Shown here piece after piece: positions 52,364 through 60,775 of a stretch of DNA of 64,000 bases. The notes beneath the pieces were generated by a model, which saw nothing but the letters and a program-made list of their open reading frames with translations, was not told where the DNA came from and did not search any database. The position numbers were made by a program, and so were the translations under genes. This DNA is from JAOUEA01 sp038249195 (GTDB lineage: Bacteria > Actinomycetota > UBA4738 > HRBIN12). Where the stretch lies: NCBI GenBank assembly GCA_038249195.1, contig JBBRWM010000011.1, positions 15,206 to 79,205 of the forward strand, read 5' to 3'. Positions within the stretch are counted from its first letter, which is position 1. Every line of letters begins with the position of its first letter.

Positions 52364-53962
52364 TCAGCGGCGCTTGTGGTCGCGCAGCACCCGATGCGCC
52401 GCCACGTAGCCGGGCGCCCCCGTGACGCCTCCACCCGGATGCACGCCGGCGCCGCACAGGTAGAGGCCCTCCACGGGGGTGCGGTAGTGCGACCAGCCCG
52501 GCACGGGCCGCATGAAGAAGAGCTGCTCGATGTTGAGATCGCCGTGAAAGATGTTGCCCTCCGTGAGGCCGTACGTGCGCTCGAGGTCGAGCGGGGTCAC
52601 CACCTGCATCGCTTGCACGGCGGCCGGCACGTTGGGCGCGTACCGCGCCACCTTGGCCAAGACACGTTCGCCCAGGAGGTCGCGGTGACGATCCCAGGTG
52701 CCGTCGCGTAGCTCATAGGGGACGTACTGCACGAAGCAGGTCATGACGTGGGTGCCCTCGGGGGCGAGCGACGGATCGACGTTGGAGGCCACGACGCAGT
52801 CGACCCACAGGTCATCGGGGATCTCGCCCCACTTCGCGATGTCGTACATGCGCTCGGCCCCCTCGAGGGTGGGCACGAGCGTGGCGAGCGAGCGCCGGTT
52901 GGCGTCGGCGTCGGCCGGCATGCCCGTGAAGCGCGGCTCTTCCCCCAGCGCGAGGTTCACCTTCGCGCACGGGCCCGACATCTTGATGGCCTCGACGCCG
53001 CGCCGGTAGTCCTCGGGGACCTCGTTCGCGTCCACGAGGCCGAGGATCGTGCGCTTGGGGTCGGCGTTCGATACCACCACGCGTGCGCGCACCTCCGTCC
53101 CGTCTTCGAGTACCACGCCGATGGCGCGGCCGTTCGTTGCGAGGATGCGCTGCACGGGCGTACCCGTGCGGATCTCGGCCCCGTGCTCGCGGGCGGCGTC
53201 CGCGATCGCCGTCGTGATCGCCCCCATGCCTCCCATCACGTGTCCGTAGAAGCCCTGGATCGCATCGTCGCCGCCCGAGAGCATGTGGAACATCAGGCCG
53301 ATCGCGGTCCCCGGGCGATACGGCGGGGCGTGCATGCCGTACACGTTGTTGGCCAGGTACATCCGTTTGACGTACTCGGACTCGAAGTTCCGGTCGAGGA
53401 ACTCGCCGAGCGAACCCGTGAGGAACGAGGCGAGGCCGGTGATGTCGTTCCCGTCGATGGTGCGGAAGCGCTTGAAGAGGCGGCGCCCTTCCTGGAGCCG
53501 GGCCCACCCCCTGGCGTGCACATCGGGCGGCTCTTCCAGGAAGAAGGGCTGCAGGTAGCGAACGAGCTGCCTGAGCCGCTTGTCCACCTCGTCGAACCTG
53601 GCCGCGTCGGCGGCCGAGAGCTTCGCGATCTCCGCCATGGTCCGTGCGTGCTCGGTCCACCAGGGCAGCACCGTCCCCTCCTCGAACACCGACTGGAGGC
53701 CGGGCTCGCACGCCACCATCTTCAGTCCCCGCCGTCCGAGCTCCAGGTCGCGGATCACCTCCGGCCGCAACATGGATGCGATGTAGGACGTCGTGGAGGC
53801 GCGGACGCCCGGGGCGATCTCCTCGGTCACGCACGCGCCGCCCACGATCTCCCGACGCTCGAGGACCAGCGTTCGCATGCCGCCGCGGGCGAGGTAGGCC
53901 GCCGCCGTGAGTCCGTTGTGCCCCCCGCCGACCACGATGGCGTCGTACCGGCTTCGGCTCAC
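52364..53962 (-). CDS. CrtI/phytoene-desaturase-like FAD oxidoreductase
   Basis: 532 aa from GTG 53962 (GGAGGG about 10 nt upstream; ATG 53992 also possible). The dinucleotide motif VVGGGHNGLTAAAYLARGG and ERREIVGGACVTEEI begin a phytoene-dehydrogenase-like fold, and the C-terminal GLYLCGAGVHPGGGVTGAPG is the FAD-binding end motif of the family. Non-carotenoid members are common in actinobacteria. It follows soxB by about 30 nt and probably belongs to the sarcosine operon. Confidence 0.9.
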   Translation of the reverse strand: MSRSRYDAIVVGGGHNGLTAAAYLARGGMRTLVLERREIVGGACVTEEIAPGVRASTTSYIASMLRPEVIRDLELGRRGLKMVACEPGLQSVFEEGTVLPWWTEHARTMAEIAKLSAADAARFDEVDKRLRQLVRYLQPFFLEEPPDVHARGWARLQEGRRLFKRFRTIDGNDITGLASFLTGSLGEFLDRNFESEYVKRMYLANNVYGMHAPPYRPGTAIGLMFHMLSGGDDAIQGFYGHVMGGMGAITTAIADAAREHGAEIRTGTPVQRILATNGRAIGVVLEDGTEVRARVVVSNADPKRTILGLVDANEVPEDYRRGVEAIKMSGPCAKVNLALGEEPRFTGMPADADANRRSLATLVPTLEGAERMYDIAKWGEIPDDLWVDCVVASNVDPSLAPEGTHVMTCFVQYVPYELRDGTWDRHRDLLGERVLAKVARYAPNVPAAVQAMQVVTPLDLERTYGLTEGNIFHGDLNIEQLFFMRPVPGWSHYRTPVEGLYLCGAGVHPGGGVTGAPGYVAAHRVLRDHKRR

Positions 53963-53993
53963 GTTCGTCGATCCCTCCCCAGCTCGTTCCATC

Positions 53994-55202
53994 TCAATGG
54001 GTGCCCGCGCTGGAAGCATCGGGCACCATCCGGTCACGCTCGAAACGATCGGGCGCGAAGGGCGCGATCAGATCCGGCGTGCGTCCTGTCGCGATCATCT
54101 CGGCCATCGTGCGCCCGAAGATGGGGGACCCCTTGAACCCCCACGTGCCCATCCCGGCCATCAAGAAGAAGTTGCGGACCTCCGTTTCCCCCAGCAGCGG
54201 CGACGAGTCCGGCGACATGTCGCACAGACCGGTCCACTGACGCATCGCACGCGCCTTCGCGGCGAACGGCAGGATCTGGATCGTGCGCTTGGCCGCCTCG
54301 GCCAGGAAGCCGAAGGTGGAGCGCGTGGCGTATGTGTTGTAGGGGAGGATCTCGGCTCCCACCAGCAGCTCGCCGCGCGCGGTCTGCGAGATGTATACGA
54401 ACAGGTCCATGGAGCTGACCAAGCCATCCAGGACGTGTGCGTACGGTTCCGTCACGAACGCCTGCAGCGGGTGGGTCCTGATGGGGAGCTTGATCCCCGC
54501 CATGGCGGCGACCACGCTGCTGTGGCCCGCCACGGCGCTGACCACGGCGCCGGCGCTCACCGTCCCCGCGTCGGTCAGCACGCCATGGCAGACGCCGTCT
54601 CGAACGTCGAGCCCGGTGATCGCGACGCCCTCGTGGACCGCCACCCCGCGTCGCTCCGCCGCCGACGCGTACCCCCACACCACGGAGTCGTGGTGCGCGA
54701 TCGATCCTGGCGGATGGTAGCTCGCACCCAGCACCGGCAGCTCACCGCCGCCGCTTGCGTCCACCAGCGGACACATCGAGAGCACCTCGTCCACGCTGAG
54801 GATGTCGGTGGCCACCCCGTATGCGCGGTTCAGCAGCGACTTGTCCCGCTCCACCTCCAGGGCATCGACGCTGTGGACCAGGTCGAGCTCGCCGCCGGGG
54901 CTCCACAAGATGTTGAAGTCCAGCTCGGCGCTCAGCGTCTGCCAGATCTCGAGGCTCGCCTTATACAGGGGAACCGTTTCCGGGGTGTTGTAGTTCGCGC
55001 GGACGACCTGCGTGTTCCGCCCGGAGCCGCCTGAGCCGATGTACGCCCGCTCGAACACCGCCACGTTCGTGATGCCCTGTCGTTCGGCGAGGTGGTAGGC
55101 GAGTGACAGCCCGTTGACCCCGCCCCCCACGATCACGACGTCGTAGTGCGCCGCCACGTCCGCCGCGTGCAGGAACGTCCGCTTGCGCAGCAGGCCCGTC
55201 AT
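53994..55202 (-). CDS. soxB: Sarcosine oxidase beta subunit
   Basis: 402 aa. The FAD-binding motif VIVGGGVNGLSLAYHLAE near the N-terminus, then GSGGSGRNTQVVRANY, GELDLVHSVDALEVERD and LPIRTHPLQAFVTEPY match the beta chain of heterotetrameric sarcosine oxidase. It oxidises sarcosine to glycine with the alpha chain making methylene-THF. The ATG at 55202 overlaps the soxG stop (ATGA), so the two are translationally coupled. It ends 32 nt before the CrtI-like gene. Confidence 0.93.
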   Translation of the reverse strand: MTGLLRKRTFLHAADVAAHYDVVIVGGGVNGLSLAYHLAERQGITNVAVFERAYIGSGGSGRNTQVVRANYNTPETVPLYKASLEIWQTLSAELDFNILWSPGGELDLVHSVDALEVERDKSLLNRAYGVATDILSVDEVLSMCPLVDASGGGELPVLGASYHPPGSIAHHDSVVWGYASAAERRGVAVHEGVAITGLDVRDGVCHGVLTDAGTVSAGAVVSAVAGHSSVVAAMAGIKLPIRTHPLQAFVTEPYAHVLDGLVSSMDLFVYISQTARGELLVGAEILPYNTYATRSTFGFLAEAAKRTIQILPFAAKARAMRQWTGLCDMSPDSSPLLGETEVRNFFLMAGMGTWGFKGSPIFGRTMAEMIATGRTPDLIAPFAPDRFERDRMVPDASSAGTH

Positions 55203-55702
55203 GCGGGCACCTCCCACGGGCGCGGCGGGCGACGTTCGCGGATCTGCAGGGTGGAGCAGCGCTCGAGGATGCGCGCGCGCAGGTAGGCGCCCCACATGGA
55301 TGGCACCAGGATGCGAACGCTGCCCCGGGCCACGAAGAGCTTCACGGGGACGCGCGCGAGGTCGCCCTGGGCGAAGCCCGGGTCCGGGAGTTCCAGGGCG
55401 GTCAGCCGGGCCATGGCCGATCCCATCTCGCGCTCGCCGCCCGTTATCGTCCAGATGCTCCACCCGTCTGTCGTGTCGATGACGAGAGCGTCGGCGTCGA
55501 CGGGCAAGACGGCGGCGGTCACGGCCGCCACCAGCTCGTCGTCCCGCCCGGCGGGCACGATCAGCATGGCCTCGTCCCGCGCGACGCGGCCGGCCTCGAG
55601 ACCGCTGACGGCGACGGCCGCATCCACGGCGTCCCGAGAGCCGAGGCACGTGAGGATCGTGGCTTCGGTGGGCGCGAGCTCAAGCACGCTGCCTCGCCCC
55701 AT
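55199..55702 (-). CDS. soxG: Sarcosine oxidase gamma subunit
   Basis: 167 aa. The weakly conserved gamma chain is recognised by position and by WTITGGEREMGSAMARLTAL and GDLARVPVKLFVARGSVRIL. It begins inside the end of soxA (overlap of 23 nt) and overlaps soxB at its stop. The gamma subunit is thought to support assembly of the tetramer. No catalytic motif is expected. Confidence 0.85.
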   Translation of the reverse strand: MGRGSVLELAPTEATILTCLGSRDAVDAAVAVSGLEAGRVARDEAMLIVPAGRDDELVAAVTAAVLPVDADALVIDTTDGWSIWTITGGEREMGSAMARLTALELPDPGFAQGDLARVPVKLFVARGSVRILVPSMWGAYLRARILERCSTLQIRERRPPRPWEVPA

Positions 55703-58307
55703 CTGGGTCGTAGAACGGGGTGTCCACCACGGTGGCCCCGATCCCGCCCGCGCGCAGTCGTGCGGGGAAGGCGCCGTCCACGCGGCGCAGCCACGCCAAG
55801 CCGATCCAGCGTCCCAGGGCCTCGGACCGAGCGCACGACGTCACCCGGCCCACGATCGCGTCGCCCGCGTACAGCGGCGCGCCGCGCTGGGGCTCGGCGG
55901 CGAAGTCCAGGCCGACCTGCTTGCGCTCCAGGGGCAACGCCGACATGCGCAGGAGCGCGGTCTTGCCCACGAAGGCGGGCTTGTCCATGTGCACCGCCCA
56001 CATCAGTCCCAGCTTGGCGGGGTGGTCATCGGGCAGGGTGTCCTGACCGAGGTAGCTGTGCCCCTTCTCGAGGCGGAGCACATCGAGGGCGTCGAGGCCG
56101 TGCGGTCGCAGGCCCATGTCGGCGCCCGCCCCCCGCAGCGCGTCCCACAGGGCTTCACCGCTCGAGCGCCGGTGGTGGAGTTCGAACGACACCTCGCCGA
56201 CGAACCCCGATCGGATCGCTCGGCAGTCGACGCCGGCCACGGTGATGTCGCCGTGCCGCGCATAGCCGAGGGCCGCCGGGCCGACGTCGTCGTCACAGAG
56301 GCGCTGCAGGAGTTCCCGGGCCCGCGGACCCGCCACATTGATGGCGCCGAGCATCGAGGTCTGGTTCAGCACGAGCGCTCGCAGGTGCCATCGATCCGCC
56401 CAGTTCAGGAGCCAGGCCTCCATCGCGTCGGCGCCACCCGTCGTGGAGGTCACGTAGTAGCGCCCGGCATCGAGCGCGCAGATCAGCCCGTCGTCCATCA
56501 CGTACCCGGCCTCGTCGAGGGCGAGGAGGTAGCGGGCGCGTCCGGGTTTGAGATCGCGCACGCGACAGGTGAAGAGCCGGTCCATCAGCTGCGGCGCGTC
56601 CGGCCCCGCGACGAGGAACTTCCCAAGGGTTCCCACGTCCATCACGCCCACGCCCTCGCGCACCGCCCGGATCTCGGCGGCCACGTCGCCGTAGGTCGAA
56701 GGACGGATCCAGCTGCCGGACCGATCCAAGGTCGCACCCGCCGCTACGTGCGCGTCGTGCAGGGCGGTCCGCTTCTCGATCACCTCGTTGACGCCGCCCG
56801 CGAGATCCTCCAACCGGACGGTTCGCGCGGGGGGCCGCGCGGTCGTGCGTCCCTGCGCCTGCGGTGCGCCGCCATGATCCTCCACGAAGGCGGCGAGGTG
56901 CCCGCCGCACATCGCGCCCTGGCAGGGACCCATGGTCGTGGTGGTGTAGCGCTTCAGGATCTCGGCGCTCGTCCACCCCTCCGCCCACGCGGCGCGGAGC
57001 TCTTCGACGCCCACGTCCTCGCAGAGGCAGACGTAGCCCTCCGCGCCTAGCGGCGCCTGCGCGGGTTCGCGGGCGTGGTCGGCGCGCCCGGCGTCGGATC
57101 CGGCCCGTGTCCCGGATGCCTCTGCCTCCTCGACCGTGCATCCGGGGATCACGACGTCGCCCGCGGCCGAGACGGGCAGGCCTTCGGCCATCCGAACCAG
57201 AGCGTCGCGCGGCGCGTAGCCGAGGGAGATCACCACGCTGTCGCACGCCACGGTCCGTTCACCCCTGGCGGTCCCGAGCAGCACGGACTCCACGCGCCCC
57301 CTGCCGTGGGCGGCGAGCAGACGCGCGTTGCGGGTGACGGGGATGCCCGCCGGCACCCGGCCGGCGATCGCGTCGGGCGCAACGACCTCGGCGACCCGCA
57401 TGCCGGCCGAGCGGAGGATGGCGAGATGCTCCAACCCCTCGGTCGTGTCGATCACCGCCACCGCCCATCGCCCGGGCGCCACGCCGTGCACGCCCGCCAT
57501 GCGCGCGGCCCCACGACCGAGCCAGACCCCCGGTAGATCGTTGCCCGCGAACACCCCGTGAGCCTCCACGGCTCCCGTGGCGACGATGACCCGGCCCGGC
57601 TCCACCTCCACGAGTTCATGGGGACCCACGCAGGGAACGGTCGGCCCCTCGTAGATCCCGACCGCTACGTGCTGCTCGAGGAGCTCCACGGTGGGGAGGC
57701 CCCGCAGCTCGGCGGCGAGGTCCTCGATCCGCCGCCGCAGGGGTCCCGCCGGGATCGCCGCGGCGAAACGACCTTCGTCCACCACCGCCACCGTGGCCCC
57801 AGCGCCGGCGGCCGCCCGGGCAGCCGCGAGGCCGCCCACGCCGCCGCCGATCACCAGGACGTCGGGGCGCGCATGACGGGCGCCCTTGCGCTGTGGCAAC
57901 TGGTCGACGGGCAGCGTCCCCACGCCCGTGTGGCGGCGGATCACCTTCTCGACGAGGGGCCAGAGCCAGCGCGGTTTGGTGAACGACTTGTAGTAGAACC
58001 CCACCGGCATCAGGCGGTGTGCCTTGTCGGCGAGCCCCAGGAGATCTCGCTCCGTGGACGGAGATCCGGACTCGCGGCGCACCCGCTGGCCGGAGCGCGC
58101 CGGCGTCGTGCAGGCGCGGACCCCGGGCACGTCGTCCACGGTCATCAGGCAGTTGGGACAGTCGCCGCTCAGGCAGTACAACCCGCGGCGCCGGTGGTAC
58201 TTCAGCGAGCGCGTGAAGGTGCGCACGCCCGCGCGGAACAGAGCGGAAGCGATCGTGTCGCCCTCGTTCGACTCCACGGGCGTGCCCTCGAAGTCGATCG
58301 AGGTCAT
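55680..58307 (-). CDS. soxA: Sarcosine oxidase alpha subunit
   Basis: 875 aa from ATG 58307. An N-terminal ferredoxin-like segment (GLYCLSGDCPNCLMTVDDVP) is followed by the dinucleotide motif VLVIGGGVGGLAAARAAAGA, a BFD-like Cys region (GYVCLCEDVGVEELRAAWAE with MGPCQGAMC), and a C-terminal aminomethyltransferase-like domain (VGTLGKFLVAGPDAPQLMDR, SLLGQDTL-type KGHSYLGQDTLPDDH). This order is standard for the alpha chain, which carries NAD and transfers the methyl group to tetrahydrofolate. Confidence 0.95.
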   Translation of the reverse strand: MTSIDFEGTPVESNEGDTIASALFRAGVRTFTRSLKYHRRRGLYCLSGDCPNCLMTVDDVPGVRACTTPARSGQRVRRESGSPSTERDLLGLADKAHRLMPVGFYYKSFTKPRWLWPLVEKVIRRHTGVGTLPVDQLPQRKGARHARPDVLVIGGGVGGLAAARAAAGAGATVAVVDEGRFAAAIPAGPLRRRIEDLAAELRGLPTVELLEQHVAVGIYEGPTVPCVGPHELVEVEPGRVIVATGAVEAHGVFAGNDLPGVWLGRGAARMAGVHGVAPGRWAVAVIDTTEGLEHLAILRSAGMRVAEVVAPDAIAGRVPAGIPVTRNARLLAAHGRGRVESVLLGTARGERTVACDSVVISLGYAPRDALVRMAEGLPVSAAGDVVIPGCTVEEAEASGTRAGSDAGRADHAREPAQAPLGAEGYVCLCEDVGVEELRAAWAEGWTSAEILKRYTTTTMGPCQGAMCGGHLAAFVEDHGGAPQAQGRTTARPPARTVRLEDLAGGVNEVIEKRTALHDAHVAAGATLDRSGSWIRPSTYGDVAAEIRAVREGVGVMDVGTLGKFLVAGPDAPQLMDRLFTCRVRDLKPGRARYLLALDEAGYVMDDGLICALDAGRYYVTSTTGGADAMEAWLLNWADRWHLRALVLNQTSMLGAINVAGPRARELLQRLCDDDVGPAALGYARHGDITVAGVDCRAIRSGFVGEVSFELHHRRSSGEALWDALRGAGADMGLRPHGLDALDVLRLEKGHSYLGQDTLPDDHPAKLGLMWAVHMDKPAFVGKTALLRMSALPLERKQVGLDFAAEPQRGAPLYAGDAIVGRVTSCARSEALGRWIGLAWLRRVDGAFPARLRAGGIGATVVDTPFYDPDGARQRA

Positions 58308-58570
58308 GGGGCGGTCCCCGGCGCCACCTCGTTCGTGCGCGTGTCCCGCCTCAGCTCCAGCCACCGGCGGCAGCCGAAGAGGTGGAACCAACGCTCACGT
58401 TGCACGCCGGGCGCGTTGTCGAGCAGGTAGACCCGAGCGAAGTCGTCGTGCGGGTCCTCGGCCGTGGGCCCCTGGCCCGGCGCGCCTCCCATGGGGCGCA
58501 GTTCGCCGCCGAACATGAACTCCGTGTAGTCGCGCGGCCCGCAATGCGGACACGGGATCTTCAGGGCCAA
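58304..58570 (-). CDS. soxD: Sarcosine oxidase delta subunit
   Basis: 88 aa from TTG 58570 (GAGGGG 6 nt upstream). IPCPHCGPRDYTEFMFGGEL and WFHLFGCRRWLELRRDTRTN are diagnostic; the Cys-x2-Cys plus later Cys bind zinc. It is followed immediately by soxA with an ATGA overlap. The common order in other bacteria is soxB-D-A-G; here soxD is first and soxB last. Confidence 0.92.
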   Translation of the reverse strand: MALKIPCPHCGPRDYTEFMFGGELRPMGGAPGQGPTAEDPHDDFARVYLLDNAPGVQRERWFHLFGCRRWLELRRDTRTNEVAPGTAP

Positions 58571-58713
58571 GCGGTGCCCCTCACGTGCGGTGACTCCGGC
58601 CAGGGCAGGCCGTGGTCGGCCCGCTGCGAACGACGCGCCACCATACAACCCGGCGCTCGGGCGCCTCATCACGTCGGGTGACCTCGGGTCGTCGCACGGC
58701 GTTTCGCACGGAG

Positions 58714-59637
58714 TCAGGCGAACGCGGCCGCGATCGCGCGGATGTCCTCGGGGCCCGTCCCGCAGCAGCCGCCCACCATGCTCGCCCCGGCGTCGACCCA
58801 CCGCCTCGCGAGGCCCGCCAGATCGACGGGATCGGGGACCCCCCATGTCTTGGAAGCGGCATCGTAGGGAGCGCCCCGGTTGGGGTAGGCCAAGACGGGG
58901 AGATCGCTTGCCGCCGCCGCGTGGGCCACGAGCGAGGCGACGTGCGCCGGCGCGGTGCAGTTCACCCCAACGGCGAACACGTTCGAGGCCTCGCTAACGA
59001 CGCGAACCGCGTCCTCGAGCGGCGTGCCATCGCCCAGGCGCTCGTCGTCGCGGCAGGTGAACGCTACCCACGCCGGCCGTTCGGGGTGCTCGGCGAGCGC
59101 CGCCACCAGCGCCTCGGCCTCCAACAGCGAGGGGATCGTCTCCACCGCCAGGAGATCGGCACCGGCGGAGGGCTCGGCGAGAACCTCCAGGCGGCGCGCG
59201 TGGAAATCCCGAAGGTCCCGCACCGAGCGACCGTAGTCGCCGGAGTATTCGGCGCCGTTCGCGAGCATCGCCCCATAGGGGCCGACCGAGGCCGCGACCG
59301 ACGGCCGCACGCGATCGTCGGAGCCGTGCTCGTCCCACCATGCGTCGCGCGCATCGACGGCGAGCGAGATGCTCTGCCGCATCAGGTCGGCGGCCCGCGC
59401 GTGATCGAGACCGCGCTGCGCGAAGCCCTCGAAGCTCGCCTGATAACTCGCCGTGATCGCGACGTCGGCACCCGCCTCGAGATAGGCCGTGTGGGTCTGC
59501 GCGATGAGCTCGGGCCGATCGATCAGCACCGAGGCGGACCACAGGCGGTCGTCGAGGTTCGCTCCGCGCTTCTGGAGCTCGGTCGCAAGGCCCCCGTCGA
59601 GGACGACGACGCCGGGGGGGAAGGAAGGCGAGGGCAT
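58714..59637 (-). CDS. mmuM: Homocysteine S-methyltransferase
   Basis: 307 aa from ATG 59637. GVVVLDGGLATELQKRGANL starts the TIM barrel, and the zinc Cys are in VGVNCTAPAHV and the C-terminal VGGCCGTGPEDI. It transfers a methyl group from S-methylmethionine (or betaine-like donors) to homocysteine. TACGCT (59645-59650) lies 7 nt before the ATG. Upstream of the sarcosine oxidase operon on the same strand, it fits a methylated-amine/one-carbon module. Confidence 0.93.
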   Translation of the reverse strand: MPSPSFPPGVVVLDGGLATELQKRGANLDDRLWSASVLIDRPELIAQTHTAYLEAGADVAITASYQASFEGFAQRGLDHARAADLMRQSISLAVDARDAWWDEHGSDDRVRPSVAASVGPYGAMLANGAEYSGDYGRSVRDLRDFHARRLEVLAEPSAGADLLAVETIPSLLEAEALVAALAEHPERPAWVAFTCRDDERLGDGTPLEDAVRVVSEASNVFAVGVNCTAPAHVASLVAHAAAASDLPVLAYPNRGAPYDAASKTWGVPDPVDLAGLARRWVDAGASMVGGCCGTGPEDIRAIAAAFA

Positions 59638-59681
59638 GACGCTCAGCGTAGTCCGCCCCCGCAGGGCGGCGGACGCGACGA

Positions 59682-60653
59682 TCACCCGAGGCAGGCGGTG
59701 GGACCGCGGCCCTCGAGGGCCGCGCGCCAGCGGTCGAGCAGGGGTGCCACCAGGAGCGCCATCGCGTTCTCGTGATCGCTCAAGGGGTGGACCCCGTCCG
59801 AAACGAGCATGTCGTCGCTCACGTAGCCGTTCCAGTCGGCGATGGCGGTGTTCGGGTAGCGCGCCACCAGATCGCGGATCGTCGCGTTGATGTCGGGGAT
59901 CGCCGTCATGGTCTCCGGCCCGTGGGCTGTTTGCCACAGCACCAGCGGGACCGTCTGCAGTGCGTCGAGGATCTGTTTCGCATTGTTGCGGAACTGATCG
60001 GGATCGTTGTCGTTCGTGCCCAGCTCCACCACGACGGCGTCGGGGGTCGGCACGGCCTGCCCCTGCGTCGCCGCCGGTGTCACGCCTCCCGAGGAGGGGC
60101 GACCGATGACCGCATCGAATCCGGTGGCCCACCCCGGCAGCGCGGCGGCGATGTACGTGGAGGCGCCGTCGGTGATGGAGTCGCCGATGAAGAACGCGCT
60201 GGGCGCGCGTCCTGTCCAGGGGATCGAGGCCGGGAGGGCGAGCCACCGCGAGACGCCCACCGCATCCTGCACCCATACCCAGCCCGGCTCGGCGTCCTTC
60301 GCGAAGACCTCGAGACCACCGGGGGACGTTCCGATGGTCTCGGCGCCGGCGGGCACCTCGCGCACGTGCACGCGGTAGGCGCCGCCCAGGTACCGACGCT
60401 CCCGGTCGGTCCCCGCCCATCGCATGAGCACGTCGGGCTGATCGAGCGCGCAGGATCGCAGCTCCAGCACGGTCTCGGGCACGCAGCGCCCCTGCGCGTC
60501 GGCGAACGCGACCCGTCCGGATGGCGGAGAGTTCTCGCACGTGGCCGAGGGGGCGGAGGGGGCCGGCGAAGCGGCCGGGAGCACGCTCACGCGCTCACCC
60601 AGGCACGAGGTGAGGGCCACGGCTGCCACCAGCACCAACACCGCCCGGCGCAT
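59682..60653 (-). CDS. SGNH-hydrolase-fold lipoprotein
   Basis: 323 aa. Lipobox LTSC (Cys about 17), then an about 140-residue N-terminal domain of unknown fold. The C-terminal SGNH hydrolase has FFIGDSITDGAS (Ser), VVVELGTNDNDP (Gly/Asn) and VSDGVHPLSDHENAM (Asp/His). It is probably a surface deacetylase or esterase of polysaccharides. TACGGT (60660-60665) lies 6 nt before the ATG. Confidence 0.88.
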   Translation of the reverse strand: MRRAVLVLVAAVALTSCLGERVSVLPAASPAPSAPSATCENSPPSGRVAFADAQGRCVPETVLELRSCALDQPDVLMRWAGTDRERRYLGGAYRVHVREVPAGAETIGTSPGGLEVFAKDAEPGWVWVQDAVGVSRWLALPASIPWTGRAPSAFFIGDSITDGASTYIAAALPGWATGFDAVIGRPSSGGVTPAATQGQAVPTPDAVVVELGTNDNDPDQFRNNAKQILDALQTVPLVLWQTAHGPETMTAIPDINATIRDLVARYPNTAIADWNGYVSDDMLVSDGVHPLSDHENAMALLVAPLLDRWRAALEGRGPTACLG

Positions 60654-60775
60654 GGGGCAACCGTACGGACGCCCCGTCGAGGCGTCAACGAGCGATGCTT
60701 AGGGTCGGCCCGGCAGGCGCCGAAGTATCGCAGGAGAGACGGATCGACCGCGCCTTCGGCGCGTGGGAGATGGCG

